This document shows positions 23,751 through 37,500 of a stretch of DNA of 64,000 nt, piece by piece (positions within the stretch are counted from its first letter, which is position 1; each line of letters opens with the position of its first letter). The notes below the pieces were generated by a model. The model saw nothing but the letters and a program-made list of their open reading frames with translations. It searched no databases and was not told the DNA's origin. A program made the position numbers and the translations under genes. Origin of the DNA: Amblyornis subalaris (Eukaryota > Chordata > Aves > Passeriformes > Ptilonorhynchidae); NCBI GenBank assembly GCA_018881555.1, contig JACAXG010000012.1:6994087-7058086 (forward strand), in the 5' to 3' direction.

Positions 23751-25135
23751 CAGCTGCTACAAAATGAAAGACATTTCTACAAGAAAACACTGGTTATGAA
23801 ACACACAAAAGCAAAAGCCCATATTTTTCATTTTGAAAATTAAAATGTAATATTCCAACCCTTTTTTCCCTGCAGAATTTCTATTCTCTTAAAAAAATAG
23901 TTAACATGTCAGTATTTTGTCCTAAGCAGGAATGAAAAATCTCCTGATATGCTGAAGTTTTCCACAGGACAGAAACCCCAAATGTTGCTCATTTCTATTT
24001 CTTTTTTTTTGCCCTTTTTTGCCAATTACATACCTCTGTCATTTCACAGACAAGGAGGTCAGTGGAGATGACTTACTCTGGGAAAGCCATCAAGAGGTTC
24101 CCAGTTGTCCACTCTGTGATTCTCCCAGGGATTACTGCTCTGACAGCAGGTACTCTTGTCCTACTTGGGACCTAACTCCTGGCAGTCACCTGGGTTTTCC
24201 TTAACAGCTTGAGCTATAATTTAGAGCAGTTCTTAAGCTGCTTCACAAACAGGGAAACCAGAGGTGGCGGCAGGAATGCCTAAGACAAGGTAAGGGTAGA
24301 CCCGGTACAGAGTGGGCAATGAGATCACCTTGTGCTGGCGTGAGGAGGACAATACTGACAACATAATTACGTCTCCTGCAAAAACTAGATATTTTCAGGA
24401 GCCAGACCAGGCTGACTGTCTGTTCATCCCGTGTAAGCCTTGTTGCACCTCCTCTTGATAAACCTGAGTGCTGATAAACCTTACAGCAAGAGTGCAATGC
24501 ACATCATTACAACACAAACAGGAGCCAAATAAGCATTTGCTGTGGGTATGTGGCCATGAGCACTGGAAGGCTTCCCAGAAACACAGTGTTACCAGCAGCC
24601 CCTTCATGAATGAGAGGGTGGCTGTCCATCACATAGGGATCAGCATTTTATTATTGCTGTACTGATTAGTTGGGATTCAGCCCAAGGAAGAGATGCCTCA
24701 GAGTGGCGTGCTCTAATTGATGTAACCAGCACAGCACGAGGCCTAGTGAGGACTTTTTTTGTTCATGGGGAGGCAGAATCTTGCAGGAAGGTCAAGATGA
24801 ACCAATAATCAGTCAGCTTGGGATAGACACTTGAGCCAGGAGCACAAGAAAAGGAAACAACCTTCTTCTGATGACACACTTGTAATACTCAGCATATTCA
24901 CAAAATTGCTGTAGTGCTGTGTCAGCACAAGAGTGTGGAGAAAAGGCACAGCAGTCTAAAAGGCAAGCTGAGAGAAGGACAAGGATTGACTACAGGCTGA
25001 ACAGTCCTGCTGAGAGGAAAGAGATTTGCTTCAAAAGTGACTGGTCTGGCCATGGATGAGGGTGAGACCATCAGCCTCACTACAAGCATCAGCATCCCAT
25101 CTGCTCATCCCAGCCTCTGAATGAATGATTCAGCT
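23751..25135. other. Unique DNA, nothing recognised
   Basis: No exon or transposon I can name. Text near 24036-24066 (a catttcacagacaagg motif) faintly recalls MIR but is too short to call. Frames reach only 84 codons. Confidence 0.45.
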
Positions 25136-25149
25136 GGGGGGGGGGGGGG
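25136..25149 (+). repeat. Poly-G run (G14)
   Basis: Fourteen consecutive G. Long G runs are rare in unique vertebrate DNA, block polymerases and are prone to length error, so the exact count is uncertain. Confidence 0.8.
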
Positions 25150-25439
25150 AGATAGAAGGGAAAAGCATTGTTCATAATAGGCAAGGCAGAAAATCAACCA
25201 AAATCCCTTCCATGAGAGCTTTTTCCTTTCCTCAGCAGAGGGGGAGACCTGGCAGACCTCTCTTGAAAAAGATGGAAAGGTAAGTTAAGAAAAGCCATGC
25301 TGGGCTACAGAACATTTCAAAGCCTAGTATTGGGACTGAGAGAAGGACTCATCTCTTTCAAAGGGGATCTCAAGTTTTCCAAGAATTAAGTTACATCACA
25401 TCCCATTTTTACTTTGACAGAAGTTATATATCAAATCAG

Positions 25440-25790
25440 AATAATTCATCTAAGCCTTGCAGATAATTTCTTCATCAACGTGCTTTATTTAAAAAGCAAT
25501 TTCAAAAAATCCTGACCTTTTATAGGTCACTTCTCTTTTCCTAACCAATCAGATCTCATTGTTCCTTGAGGTCCCAATCAATTATCAGCCCATTTATTTC
25601 ACTTGATATAAAGATTGTGCCCAATTAATTCAGAGATGCATTAAAGTGAAAGCTTCTACATTTGAAATGAATGTTTTTTACTTTCTGTCATGTTCTGCTC
25701 TGGGAAATTAAGTTTAAATAAATGTTAAAGGAATTGTCAATAATGCATTGCATAAAGGTCAGAGTGGTCAGGCATTAGCACAAGGGGTGG
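25440..25790. promoter_or_regulatory. Candidate conserved non-coding block
   Basis: This block is repeat-free, CpG-poor and AT-rich, with many homeodomain cores (cccaattaattcag near 25620, caatcaattatcag near 25576), a CCAAT box (aaccaatcag near 25542) and an AT-rich TTTAAATAAA-like stretch. Such density is common in developmental enhancers that are conserved between vertebrates. This is inference from composition; I cannot see conservation. Confidence 0.25.
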
Positions 25791-28700
25791 CTTTATTTCT
25801 TTATTATTAGAATGTGTTTTCTTCCTTTATCAGGTAAAAGAGGAGATGCATACAGCCACACACCTGTGGTACAGTTGAAGCTTCATTGAAATGAATTGTG
25901 ATTTGATACCTTCTCAGCCATGACCATTTCCTGTCTCTATTCTTCTGTCTTAATTAATGAAAACTTAAATAGGCTTTCCATTTGACATATATCAGGTAGA
26001 CTGAACTTTCTACTAGCTAAACAGCTCATTAGAAAGATTGGTCTAAGTAGAGCTGAGATCTCTGATTCTACAGCAGAAGTCTTCATCCCTTGAAAATACA
26101 GTAATTTCTCAGAGAGGTAAGACAAAAAGAGAGACTGTGTTTTTTAAATGGCAAATAATGTACCAGCTGCACCCATATTCCTGCTCATAAATTTCTTTCC
26201 TTCAGCTTAGTTTAGGGGAATAAGTTTTGCCTCCTGCAAGGTTTTCTGAGTGTCTTCTCTATGTGGATGGAGTATGTGGAAACCCTTGTCCACTCTATCT
26301 TTGTAAGAGCCTTAGATGAGCGGACACCACATAATTCCTAGCAGGCTTATCAGTAGTGGTCTCCTGCAGGCACAAGAAACTTACTTTCCCTGCAGCTCTG
26401 GCAGACAGGGAAAAATTCCCTCTGTTTTATAGAGGTGATCCTTAAAAAGAGAAGAGCTAAGGCTAGGATCTGCAGAGGGACCTTGGCATCCCTGGTGACC
26501 CAGCAGCACTCTGCCTATCAGCCAGGTGGCTGTCTAATGAAGAAGAACACACAACACAATGTGGTCTTGTTAGTGTTTAGCAAAGAACCCTTTGCATTTT
26601 AGGGAAGACTTGGGAATACCTATGAATACTGAATACCTCCAGTACTCACATGTCTCTGCACATCTTGGGCTACATGCGCTCAGTTTTGTGTCAGTCGGGA
26701 AAAAAATCAGCATCTCTTTAGTATAATTCTGAGGCTTCAATGTCATGGAAACCCTCTCCATGGGCTACCTTGGGACTTCAGAAAGCAGGGTTGTGCCAAC
26801 ACACCATTTCTGTTTTCTTGTTCTGCTGGAGAGTGTTACAACAGAAATAAGCAGTGAGCAGCTTCCCCAAGCACTGCGTGGTTCCTTATCTCACTGTACA
26901 TGAGCAGTCTTTCCACCTCTCCCAGAGCAGGCATTGAGCTTTACCACACAANACTGGCTAATCCCACACCACTCTGTTGCACATTGACTAAATGTGTCTG
27001 GAGAGATGGGTTTGGCAGTTGGTTTGGGATTAGGCAGAAATAATTTAGAAGTGCTTTACGAAGCAGAACTGTACTTAATACTTCTGCTGTTGTATTCTCT
27101 GCTAGAACAAGTAAGCAAAAGTACAGTTACAAGTGTGGGAAAGGAAGGGAAAAGCTGGTGGCAGGTGCAATATGTGCCTTCCACCTCAAATGCCAACAGT
27201 TGAAAAATAGATTGTTTTAAACCTGGGAGTTTGCACATGTAAAATGGCTTTGCTGATGCAGGAAAAAGCATCTTGTTCTTTCTCTGATGGCTCAGCTGGG
27301 AATTGCTGCAGAAAACATGCCATGTGGAGGAAGAGGGCTCAAACTAAGCTCCCCAGTGTTCCCATTTGTCTTTTACAGTGTGGCTGCAATTATGGTGTTT
27401 TCATTGTTTCAACAATCTGTACAGAATGAGCCAGAGTCCCCTCCGGTTTTAAAAAGTCCCCCATCAACAATGATATTGCTTAAAAAATCGGGGTAGGAGG
27501 CTAGGAAACACAGACTTTAACTTCATGGGAAAACTTCTGTTTCTCTCTTCAGTTTCCTGCACTTTAGTGACACCACTCACAGCAAAAAATTATCCTTCAA
27601 ATGGGATACAAGTTTCTGTGTGTAAAGTGGAAGCCGTTCAAAAGCAAGAAAGTTCTTCAGTTTACAACCAGTTTGCCATGCAGCTGTCATTTCTCAAGGA
27701 AGATGTGAAGAATGCTCAGGCCTTCCTCCAGGGTTTCAGTTTCAGCATTCTTTTTTCTGTAGCTTTTTAGTGTTTGTGAAAAGAGAAATACACCAACCAA
27801 ACAACTCTGAAAACACAACTCAAATGCAATTAATTAATTTTCTGCTGGAGTTTGCAGAGAGCCTGAAACATCAACTCTGAGGTGCATGATCTGCTCTTTT
27901 CATTTCAAAGCAAGTCATTTCAGATTTGAACTGTAGTACCCAGCAATTCCACCAGCTCCTTCACAGTCCTTGGCACGTAAGAACGGTTAAGGAGTATAGC
28001 ACTATGAAGATCTGAATTATGGCTAGGTCCTTAACCACATGAGGCAGCACAGGAGATGCATGATTGGCTTTTGTGAGGAAGAGCTAACTCTTAAAAGTTT
28101 GAAAAATATTGCTCCAAGATACTAAGCATCGTCAATTCCCACTGAGCTCCAAGTAATTAGGTAATGGAGCTTATTTTCAATCTTTATCCCATACTCTTCT
28201 TAAAGCTTTAAGCCAAAATACATCATCACTCATTCTGAGCTGCTTCCTATCCTATGAAGCTGAACCAGCACTTACTACTAAACCTGTCTCTGGTTTCAAA
28301 TTCATTGCTTGATATCACACCCCAGGAATGGGGCCAGTAGGTTTTTAGGGATTTATTTGCAAGTCCAGATTAGTACAGATTCATTTGCCACAACCATCTG
28401 TATTTTTAAAAAAAGTGTACTTATGCCTTTAACTACCTTCATTTAATTTTATTTCTTAAGCATCAAACAAAATAACTGGAACTTTGTTGAAATATGGATT
28501 CAATCAGTGATCATTGGCTATTTTTTTTTTGCCTCAGTTATGAAAGGAGATGAGGTGTTTAAATTACTAGATTTCACATGTGGAAGGAATAAGTCTGAAG
28601 GAAATGGCATAGGATTCCTTCCAAGCTTGAATTACAAATTATCCCAGGACCCAAGAGAGGAGCAGAGCAGAAAACAAGATTTGAAGAGATTCTTTGTCAA

Positions 28701-29740
28701 GTTAGTTTCTCAATCAGCCTTGAAAGGCACCTTGAGGACCCAATTTCTTCCTTATGTTGCATTCCTTCACTGGTGTAGAACCTTAAGGGCTCCAGTTGGT
28801 ACTTTTTTCAATAGCTGTTTATATGATGTGCTGAAGTATTTATCTTGCAATAATGCATGTTAATGTCAATTTTGCAAGAAAAATGAACTAATAGATGAAC
28901 TGCTTCCCACAAAGAATTTACTTGTTAGTGTGAATCTTGTAGGTACATACTACTCACATATTACCAACCTACAGGCTCAAAGGGATTCTTAAAAAAACCC
29001 CTTATATGGTTTAATATGTGGATATTATTAAACTGTTCAGATATCAGATAGGAGGAAATTCACATCTTGCTTTAAGCCCTTTCAATAAAGCAAGAATGGT
29101 TATCTCCATCCATTATCTTACCATGCCAAGTTTCTTCTTCTAAAAAGGCAGTTCTTTCAGGCAGGCCAGTAGGAGTAAATGATAGGAGTATTCAGATTAA
29201 TAGCCCAAGTACTATAATCAGCCATGTGGCAGTGGGTGCTGTTCCTGGTCTGAATGCCCACAAATCTAGAGAGAAATCTCTGCCTAGAGGTTATCTTGAA
29301 TCTGGCATCAAAATAGGGGAAGACAGCTTCCCTGTCTGGTGCAATGCAGTTCCCATGTCAGTTGGTGCCAAAAGCATTCTGCAGAGAAATAGCAGTAAAA
29401 GGAAAAACAGCAGCCAAGCTCTTATATCATGTTTTAAATTTAATTTTTTAATTTCTTTTTTAATAATTGACCTGTCAAGATAATTACTGCAGATCATGAG
29501 AGAATGTCTCTAGCACATTTAGGAAAAATGGAACCATTTGGAGGAGGATATACATTTTCAAAGGGATTGCTGCCTGGAATGGAATGCAATTTCACCATCA
29601 TTGCAAAGGCAAGCATTAGGGAAGAGTGGCAGGAGGGGCACATGAGGGTGGGGTGGGAACTGTGGTCTTTTGTAATTTTAATTTTTGTTAGGCTTTTGAG
29701 AGTTAAAAATCCAGCGGCAGATGAGCTAGCTCTGTGAAGG
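25791..29740. other. Unique AT-rich DNA, nothing recognised
   Basis: Four kilobases with no recognised element. The longest frame is plus 28507-28863 (118 codons) and has no domain features. An undetermined base is at 26952. Frames at 27525-27770 and 29226-29483 are within chance. Confidence 0.5.
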
Positions 29741-29775
29741 CTACTATTGAAATTAATGAGATAGATTTTGCTTGG
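29741..29775. repeat. Possible ancient amniote repeat scrap
   Basis: The text ctattgaaattaatgagata followed by a gattttgctt motif resembles the recalled cattgaagtcaatgggag followed by tttgcc found in many worn amniote repeats. The match is only about 35 bp, so chance cannot be excluded. Confidence 0.25.
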
Positions 29776-32700
29776 AGATGACTGCAATGCAACAGACTTT
29801 CTCAGTGACAGGCTAAGGATAATGCCACATCTTGCATTATTCAGTGTACAGTTTGCATAGTCTGTAACTATAAAGCCTGGTCCACTTTGTTTGACTTTTA
29901 TGCTTATGTCCAATGGGGCTTGTTTACACTCTGCTTCCCCCTCAAACTTTTCCTCTCCAAATGCTCTCCAGGGACTTAGGAGCTAGAGCATCTCTGCAGG
30001 CTGTTACACAGCACCATGCTGCAAATTCAGCCCATTAATATGACAGCACATCTGATCCCAACACTACTGTCCACCACTCCCTAGCTCTCCTACGGGAACA
30101 GCTGCTTTTAAATGACAGACACCAGTGTCTCATGCTTTGATATTCAAAAGCTTAGTGGACCGTGCTCTGTGCACTGGGAAGAGAAATATAAGCTGAATCT
30201 GCCTGAGAAGAACTCTGCTGCACAGTTTAGCCTCCTCAGTTATTTTAATGCAGCACTGACCAGATAATAAAATCCTTAATATTGAATCTGAGCTTCTGAA
30301 GTCACAAATGTCATCAGTTTGAAATGGAAGCACACATCATCCATTCTAGTATAAAAGAAGCCTAAATCATGGCTCCTTTGAAATCAATATGAAAGCACTT
30401 CTTAGACTGAGCAGGCCAGAAAATGGTCATAATTATCATAAACCATAAAAAACCCATAAAATTTCACTTCCCGAAAGGAGCAAGCATGTTCTTTTTGAGC
30501 GTGGGGGTGTGGGGGATGGGAACAGGACATGACACACATACAACCAGATGTCTCAGTTGTACACCAGACTCTCCATTTTTAAGCACACTTCTAGGTGTAA
30601 CAATTGACAAGGGAACTGTGAGAAAGCAACCTAAGCATCACTGCTTAAAAGATCTGCTTGAGTCTGCATATAACCTGAAATGCCAGCTTTGAATTACTCC
30701 TTTCCAATCCGATTTGGATTCCAAACAGACTACTTTAAGTGGCAGTATTACTAACTGCTCTATTGCTCAAAAGCTTTAGAAAAGAAGAGGAAGTACCAGT
30801 GTGAGATAAAGTACTAGGAGAGGGTGTCCAGTAATGGAGCAGAGAGATAAAGCAGCATCTTCATTCTGCTCAGAAGTTTAACTTTTAAATACTTGGACAA
30901 TACACTCCTGAGTCCTGACTAGACCTACAGCTTAGAGATATCCTTCTGTATTTTACAGCTGGCCCTGAATTTAATAAGAGACAAATCATCCTGTTTTATT
31001 TTTTAATAGGTAAGCTGCATGACTGACCTACTCTCACAGATACCGGTGGCACTATCTGAGAGGCTACAGCTGATCATTCCTGAATAATCTAAGGCTACAT
31101 GGCTAAGCAAGAACAAGTAGTAGAGGAGTAGGAGTATCACAAAAATGCAGCAGGCCACAGTTTAAAATAATGGAGAAATATTTCAAAGTTTTTCTTACCC
31201 TTGGCTTAATAACCCCAGGGAGAAAAAAACCCTTGTGGCCATTGCTATAAGACAGTCAGATAAGGAGAGGAGAGTTTCAGCTATTCTAAACGCTATTCTT
31301 TGCACTTCTTTTAGTTTAACATATCTACCCAAAGCCTACTTACCGTCCTGTGTAATACTGGTTTCTGGTGCCTGGCAGGTTCTGGTGTTTTAATGCTGCT
31401 AGTACATTGGGGCATCTTCATGTCTGTAATTGAAAACCCAAATTTCACTGCAGAAAGGAAAGGGAATTGATCTGCTCTGAGTCACAATTACAGATTCAGC
31501 TTCAGAGCACTTTGAAAGCTGCCACGAGGCATTTCCAGCAGGAATTAGTGTCCAGCTGGGACCAAGCAACAGTGTCTGCCTGACTTCAGAAGCCATTAAA
31601 ATATAGAAGCACCACTTAACACTGGAAGAAAATGCCTTTTTTTCCCCTCTCTGTCTTGCCTCTGCTTCTTAAATCGCCACTTAGCGTTATTCAAAAAGGG
31701 CTCCTTAAGAAGCTTCCATTCTGGTTTTCAGGAAATACTAAATGAGAGATCAAGGCCAAATATGACCAGAAATCAGCTTTGGTGGCAAGTGCTGATGTTG
31801 AAACCAAGCACTTCACACCTGAAAATATACTCACTGCTCAGGCAGAAAGGAAAAGAGGGGCAAGAAATATATATGTATGTTTATGATTTCAGCTCTGTGT
31901 TCAGTTTACCATTCACCATTCACAATGCTTGAGCCGCAATTAAAAAGAAGAGGGTATGAACAAAAGCTCAGTACTGCCTGGTATTCCTCCTAATTTTGGC
32001 TTGTTTCCTTTACCCAAAAGCTCAAAGGCTCTCCTGGCCACTGTTTCTGGAAAGAGGTTGGCTGGTATGCAAGTTTCTACCTACTCCTTGACTTAGAGCA
32101 GACCTACAGGAATTCATGCTGTCCCAGCAAGGGGCTGTGCTACCTGGGTCTGCAAAAGCCCTGGTGCACTTCGATTCAAATGAAGAGCTTCTCAGCAGTA
32201 CCCATGTGCTTCACCAAAGCAAGTCCCACCTGCTGCAAGTGTCTGAGTCACTCTACACCACCATACCAGAGTTTGTCTCTGTCTAGGTAGTGCCCCACGT
32301 ACCTCTCTGGACTGGGCTGCTCCCTGACACACTAAAAAATACATGAGATTATAGGCCAGGGCGAGCCCCACTACCTACCCGTGCTTTGGCACCACAGCAT
32401 CTCTCTTGGAACATAACTGAGCACAGCCCGCTGCCTCAGCAACAGACCTGCACTGTAAGTCCTCTCATGTGAGCCAACATATGAGGGAACAGATGAATAA
32501 AGAGGCCTGAAATGCTTTGCACATGGGGATTAATGAAAGATATTCAGTGCCTTTAATGGTGAACATTAGCCCTCCCTGAGGTCACAGGAAAGAACCAGAG
32601 ACAGAACAAAACAGATGTGTCCTTGCTTGAAGCCACCCTGAAGTCCGGAGTAAAGTAAAAAATGGGACTTCTGATGAGGTTTCCATCGTAAGACCTTCCT

Positions 32701-32929
32701 CTGGATATACTGGAGAGAACACACTCCTCCCCCCAGCAAGCTCAAAGCAGCTGCCTCCAAGTACCTATGTGCAATAGGTATTTGCAAGAAAAACGAAAAA
32801 CTCCCTGACTTGATGCCTGGCTTTCCAAACCTGCCACCAGTTTAAAAACCAACCATCACACAGGAAAACAGGGAGATGCTGTCAGGTCTGTTATTCACAG
32901 CTGCAGACAAACCCTGATGACACAATATT
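29776..32929. other. Unique DNA, nothing recognised
   Basis: No exon or transposon was recognised. A G-rich stretch at 30501-30520 has three G tracts, one short of a full quadruplex motif. Minus frame 29494-29913 (139 codons), which begins in this segment, shows no domain. CpG is sparse throughout. Confidence 0.5.
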
Positions 32930-33000
32930 TTTCCCAAGTGGTATTGTGACCTGGGGCAACATAAGTGCTTCAGTCCCCCCTTTCCACCTGGATGTATCTT
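32930..33000 (-). repeat. MIR-like repeat scrap, antisense
   Basis: The text tattgtgacctggggcaaca followed by gtgcttcagtcccccctttcc resembles the reverse complement of the MIR 3' half as I recall it (tgtgaccttgggcaagtcac followed by ctcagtttccccatctg). Order and spacing agree over about 65 bp with many changes. Confidence 0.4.
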
Positions 33001-35038
33001 TCTTGGCATGTTTGCTACCACATTGTATTGCTTGGTAAGAAATTAGAATTCCAAGAGCAGGGATATATCAATCCTCTGACTCTAAGAAACACATGAGTCA
33101 GACAGTTCCTATTTAGTATGCAGGAGAGAAGCAGAAGTGCCTTTTATGGTTAAAGATAGATGCTATCTTTGTTGAGGAGAGGAAAGGGGATGTCCCCATT
33201 ATAATTTATGATTTATTTCTCCTAGCTCTGCCTGACTGTATTTACAGTACTTTTCTTCTTTCAGAAGCAGGTAGGTTCATCTACAGTTCCACAGTGGTCA
33301 CAGGAGAATTTTCCTTCCCTCCTGGAGAGTATCCAGTCCTTTTTCTCTCTAAGGACAGGGTAATCCCTCCCTCCCTCCCACCTCAAGAAGAGCAGAGAGC
33401 TGGAAACCTGCCATGTAAGACTGTCACATCAGTTTAATTTTACTGGTAACAATAAAGAGGGTCAGTACCCAATTCTGGAGACACTGGCATGCATACTAAA
33501 GCTACTGATTTTCCAGCCCCTGCTCCTTCAACAAAATGATAAAGAGCTGTAGTGCTAGAACTGCCTGTAGCACAGTGCAGCCAGAGGGTTGCCAAGGAGC
33601 CAAGTGCAGCAGGCACACACCGCATTGCTTGGAAAGGCTCAGAATTACAGCGTCTGCTTCGGACAGGAAACAGAGTGCATGAGCCCTGAGACTCTATCCA
33701 TAGACATGCAGTCTGTGTGAGAATATAGCACCTCATTTTATCCCTTCCTGTCCTCCCCAAGTTTTCTTTTTTGACCTGCACATGTGAGTGAAGGATAAGT
33801 CCCAAAAAAAAGGTTCTCTTGGTACGGCAGCTGAGGAAGCCGTGGTTTACCTTTCCCACCTGTACTTCCCCAGTATGCCCTCAGTGCAGTAATACTGCCT
33901 TCCTCACCTCAGGCAGATCAACTGACCTGTTGCATAAGCATGCCCTGACTGGTCTCAGTCAAAATTAGCCAGGGGAGCTAACACAGCTTAAATGTCAGGC
34001 TTTCACTAACCCCCTTCATTTTGAGTGAAATATGATAAGCAGCACTCAAAAGAGCAGCTTCACCAGTAGATTACACAGGAAAATATCTTCCACAAAGAGC
34101 TAGTGACAAGTAGCCAGCCAGCTTGGGTGTCAACATGAGTGCAGACAGAAAAGGATGTACCACAGATGTGAAAACCCAGTTTAACACTCTCAAAGCTCAT
34201 TGAATCACTGAGTCTAGTGGCTAAGCACTTCTAAAGATCTAAAACAAGTCAAAGGGAAAGACTGGGCACATGTCACATTTATGCCTTTCAGAGTTGAGGC
34301 CTAAAATACATATTTACCCCTTGTCTCAGGCAGATGATGCCCATTTCAGTAGCACTATTATCACAGTATTTCATCTGTGGTTTTCCTGCCTCCAAAACTC
34401 TTCCAAATCTCTTTTAATGCTGCTAAAACACTTGTGCATTGTTTTTCTTCCCCTAAAATCCTTGTTTACAGCCTGCAGGTATAAGCAGGCCTACTGATAA
34501 CAACAACAAAAAATTTACGGTGTGTTTTATGAAACAATATCATGTATGTAACACTGCAGAGGTATGTGCTCCAGAAATCTGGACAATGTGAATACCACAT
34601 CCTTAAACTTACTCACAGTGATGTAGGTATGTAAAGTTGTGTTCCCAAAGTAGTAATATTTGATATTATTGGCATGTAAAAGAGCAGACCACATTTAAAT
34701 ACTATCTAGTTGCTTCTCCTCTCAAAATCACAGACTTTTAAAAAATACATTATCTTATCAGGCTTGAAAGAGCCTGGTCTATTGTTTCATGTAAGAATAT
34801 ATCTTTACTACACGTTGGAATACCATTGTATACTACAGATTTGTACTCTAATAAGAAATTATCCTTCTATCGCTCACACTTGTGAAACAAGATCCAATGG
34901 CCAGCAGAGTTTTGACTGAAAAGTGTTACTAGCTAATGTTGTCAAGAATGACGGCTCCAAACAACATAACTGTGGCAAAAGTCTATTGTGTAATCCTGAT
35001 ATGAGCCCCTCAGGCATTAAAATCAACTGAAACGTCAT
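33001..35038. other. Unique DNA, nothing recognised
   Basis: The longest frame is minus 33440-33859 (139 codons), Cys- and Leu-containing but without a recognised domain; one or more frames of this length are expected by chance in 64 kb of such DNA. A CCCT-rich stretch lies near 33365-33381. Confidence 0.5.
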
Positions 35039-35057
35039 GGGGGGGGGGGGGGGGGGG
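35039..35057 (+). repeat. Poly-G run (G19)
   Basis: Nineteen consecutive G, the longest homopolymer of G in the window. It may form a quadruplex. Length is unreliable because sequencing through long G runs is error-prone. Confidence 0.8.
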
Positions 35058-37380
35058 AAATTAGGAAAAAGGAGGGAGAGGCTTCATGAAACTCCTGTGT
35101 TTTATTATAGAGATTCAAACTAGCACTACTTCAAGTCCTTTGTAGCTGAAACTGTCCATAGACTTCTAAAGATATGTATGCCTCCAAAACCAGCAAAAGG
35201 TGGTCTGGTCCATAATTAAACCTCATTTACCAGAACACTGAAGTAATTCCAAAATATTAGCTTATCCTGGTGGGATGCTGAGTTGCTAGAAAGACTCCTG
35301 ATTTTCCATGTTCCTTTACTCGAAACTTCCCAGAATATCCAGGTTTCTTCCTACAAAGAACTTGTAGGACTTAGGAATGTGTTTAGGTTGGAGTTAACTC
35401 CCCTTATATGATCTTAAATGAGAAAATCAAACTACTCTATCCCTGCACTCCAGTCAGCCAACACTAACACTATTTTCAAATGAGTTAGCTTGAAATTGGA
35501 AGAAAGGATTAGAACCTCACAGACATTTTCATTCTGTTACATGAGGACATTGGCAGTTTTAACAAGACAGCTGAGTTCTAAATTCGTTGTTACTAATCTA
35601 GGAAAAAAACTAACCTCTCCCCCCAAAAATGCAAAAAAAACCCCACCCCAAGCCCCTAGGTATGTTTGAGACATCTTCAGTGGAAAACATCTGCTCATTT
35701 CTTAAGAAAAAAGAATCAGAAAGGAACATTAATGATGAATGAGAAAGAGGACAGAAAAACAATTATATTTTTGTAATGCCACTCTATAAATTAATGGTAT
35801 GCTCCAGCATGGAACTCTATTCATTTCTAGTCACACATCCTGGGCAGAAACCGCAGTGACAGAAAAAAGCAAAATCACAAGTGTTCTGCTGTGTGTTTGC
35901 CAACACACTTTCATCTGCTTTCACACATTCTGCTCCTCCATGTAATTTTGACCCTTCAGCCAGATCCTTTGTTATGTTAAAGGCCTTTTCTTGACTGGTA
36001 TTGTCTACTTCTTGAAATTCTCTTCTTAAAATGAAAAACCAACTAATAAGTTGTTGGTATCCCTGTGGACACTGAACTCCAAGTTATAGAAGGATTTTTT
36101 AATGACGTATATGGTCCTTCTCAAATAAACTCCCACTAGGAATCTCTCATGCTAATTAGAGTCACCCATTCTCTTGAAACAACTGCTTCAAAACCTGTGA
36201 ACCTGCTGCTCTAAACCCCTGTCCTTTGGTCATACCCAAAACAGTTCAGGTATATTTGGTGTCAATTCCCCTGTTATTACTGCTTCATTGACTTATTTCT
36301 CCAAGATTCCCCTTAGCACAATGTATGCAGTATCTATTTATAGAGGAAAAAGTTATTTGCACAAACCTGTTAGTCCACCTCTAATCACACTGTTGGAGAT
36401 TTCTATCTACATAGACTGTCACATGCACTTCACCAAAATTTTGCTTCATCAGTTTATTCAGTCATTTCTTTCTTTAAAGTTACAGGACTCTCTTCACACC
36501 TCTGTAACCTAAGCTGTCCTTTGGGTATACTTCATAGCCAGGAATTACAGTATCTTATTGATTTTTGTCATTGCATCATATTTCAAGCTGTCTGTTGAAC
36601 AGTGTCTATGCTATCAAGGTCCCCTTCTCACACTAAGCAGGAGTGTCTAGGGCTGTCAATCTTACTGCCATTCATAAGTACTAACATCCACCAAAAGTAA
36701 ATTAGAACAAAAGTGATGTGACAATGAAAAGCTGTAATGTGAAGATATTGAAGAAAAAGGCTTTTGTCAAATTTTACTCACATGGATTGTGTCATATAAC
36801 ATGACCCACACTGTTTGACAAGAACAAATTATCATAAGATTCCATATCAAAATAAGCCAATCCATTAAAATATACAAATAAATCCCAGCTATGAGATCAG
36901 CATTCTGTATTACAGGAAACAATGTTTACTAGGTTACACTATTGGATTTAAAAATAGCAAATATCCTTATAAATAATTAATCAAGAGCTCCTAATTTTTT
37001 CATAATGGAGGAATTTTAAAAATCTTTAACTGAAATCAACTTCAAAAGTAGATGGTGTAATTCCATAGAGTTACTATCATGTTGAATAAAACAGAGATGT
37101 AAAAGATTAAAAAAACCTGACACCAACAAAATGTAGATTAACTGCAGAAACAGACAAAAGGCCACAGCAGCAGATCAAAGAGACAGAAGCTTGGCAAAGT
37201 ATGATGGAGCATTACTATAATGAATTTTGTGAGTAAGCAGTGTCCTTTAAAATAATTCTTTTGATCTCTTAAGAAGGCATTAACTATAATCAAGAAAGGG
37301 TTTACTTAGCAAAAAATAAAAAATAAAAAAGGAATAGGCTGATATAGGATTTAACTTTAACTAATTTCCAGCACCTCCGT
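35058..37380. other. Unique AT-rich DNA, nothing recognised
   Basis: No exon or clear transposon. The text at 36540-36660 has a vague CR1 flavour (a tcttattgatttttgtcattgc-like phrase and gtccccttctcacacta) but too little to assign. A/C-rich text lies at 35600-35655. Confidence 0.45.
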
Positions 37381-37384
37381 CATG

Positions 37385-37500
37385 ATGTTTCATAGATTTC
37401 TAACAGGCTTACCTTGATGATCTAGTCTGGCCTTCTGAATTCCAGCCAAAAGAACTTCCTGCAGCAATTCCTGACTTGTACATTCTACGAGCAATTTCCT
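37385..37500 (-). mobile_element. Short CR1 3'-end scrap, antisense
   Basis: The text tttcatagatttctaacagg followed by gatgatctagtctggccttc and a caattcctgacttgta motif matches in order the reverse complement of the CR1 3' end as recalled (catagattttaaggccagaa, then gatcatctagtctgacctcc). About 115 bp survive. Boundaries are approximate. Confidence 0.55.

Noticed and set aside
23440..23843. Several overlapping Arg/Glu-rich plus frames and a Ser/Leu/Phe-rich minus frame
   Set aside because: All are translations of the homopurine tract.
28507..28863. 118-codon plus frame
   Set aside because: No domain, no start context or splice signals.
29494..29913. 139-codon minus frame
   Set aside because: No domain, overlaps a possible ancient repeat scrap, and length is within chance.
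33440..33859. 139-codon minus frame
   Set aside because: No recognisable domain and a length expected about once by chance in this much AT-rich DNA.
36240..36660. Possible further CR1 fragment
   Set aside because: Some phrases resemble CR1 but no ordered landmarks could be followed.
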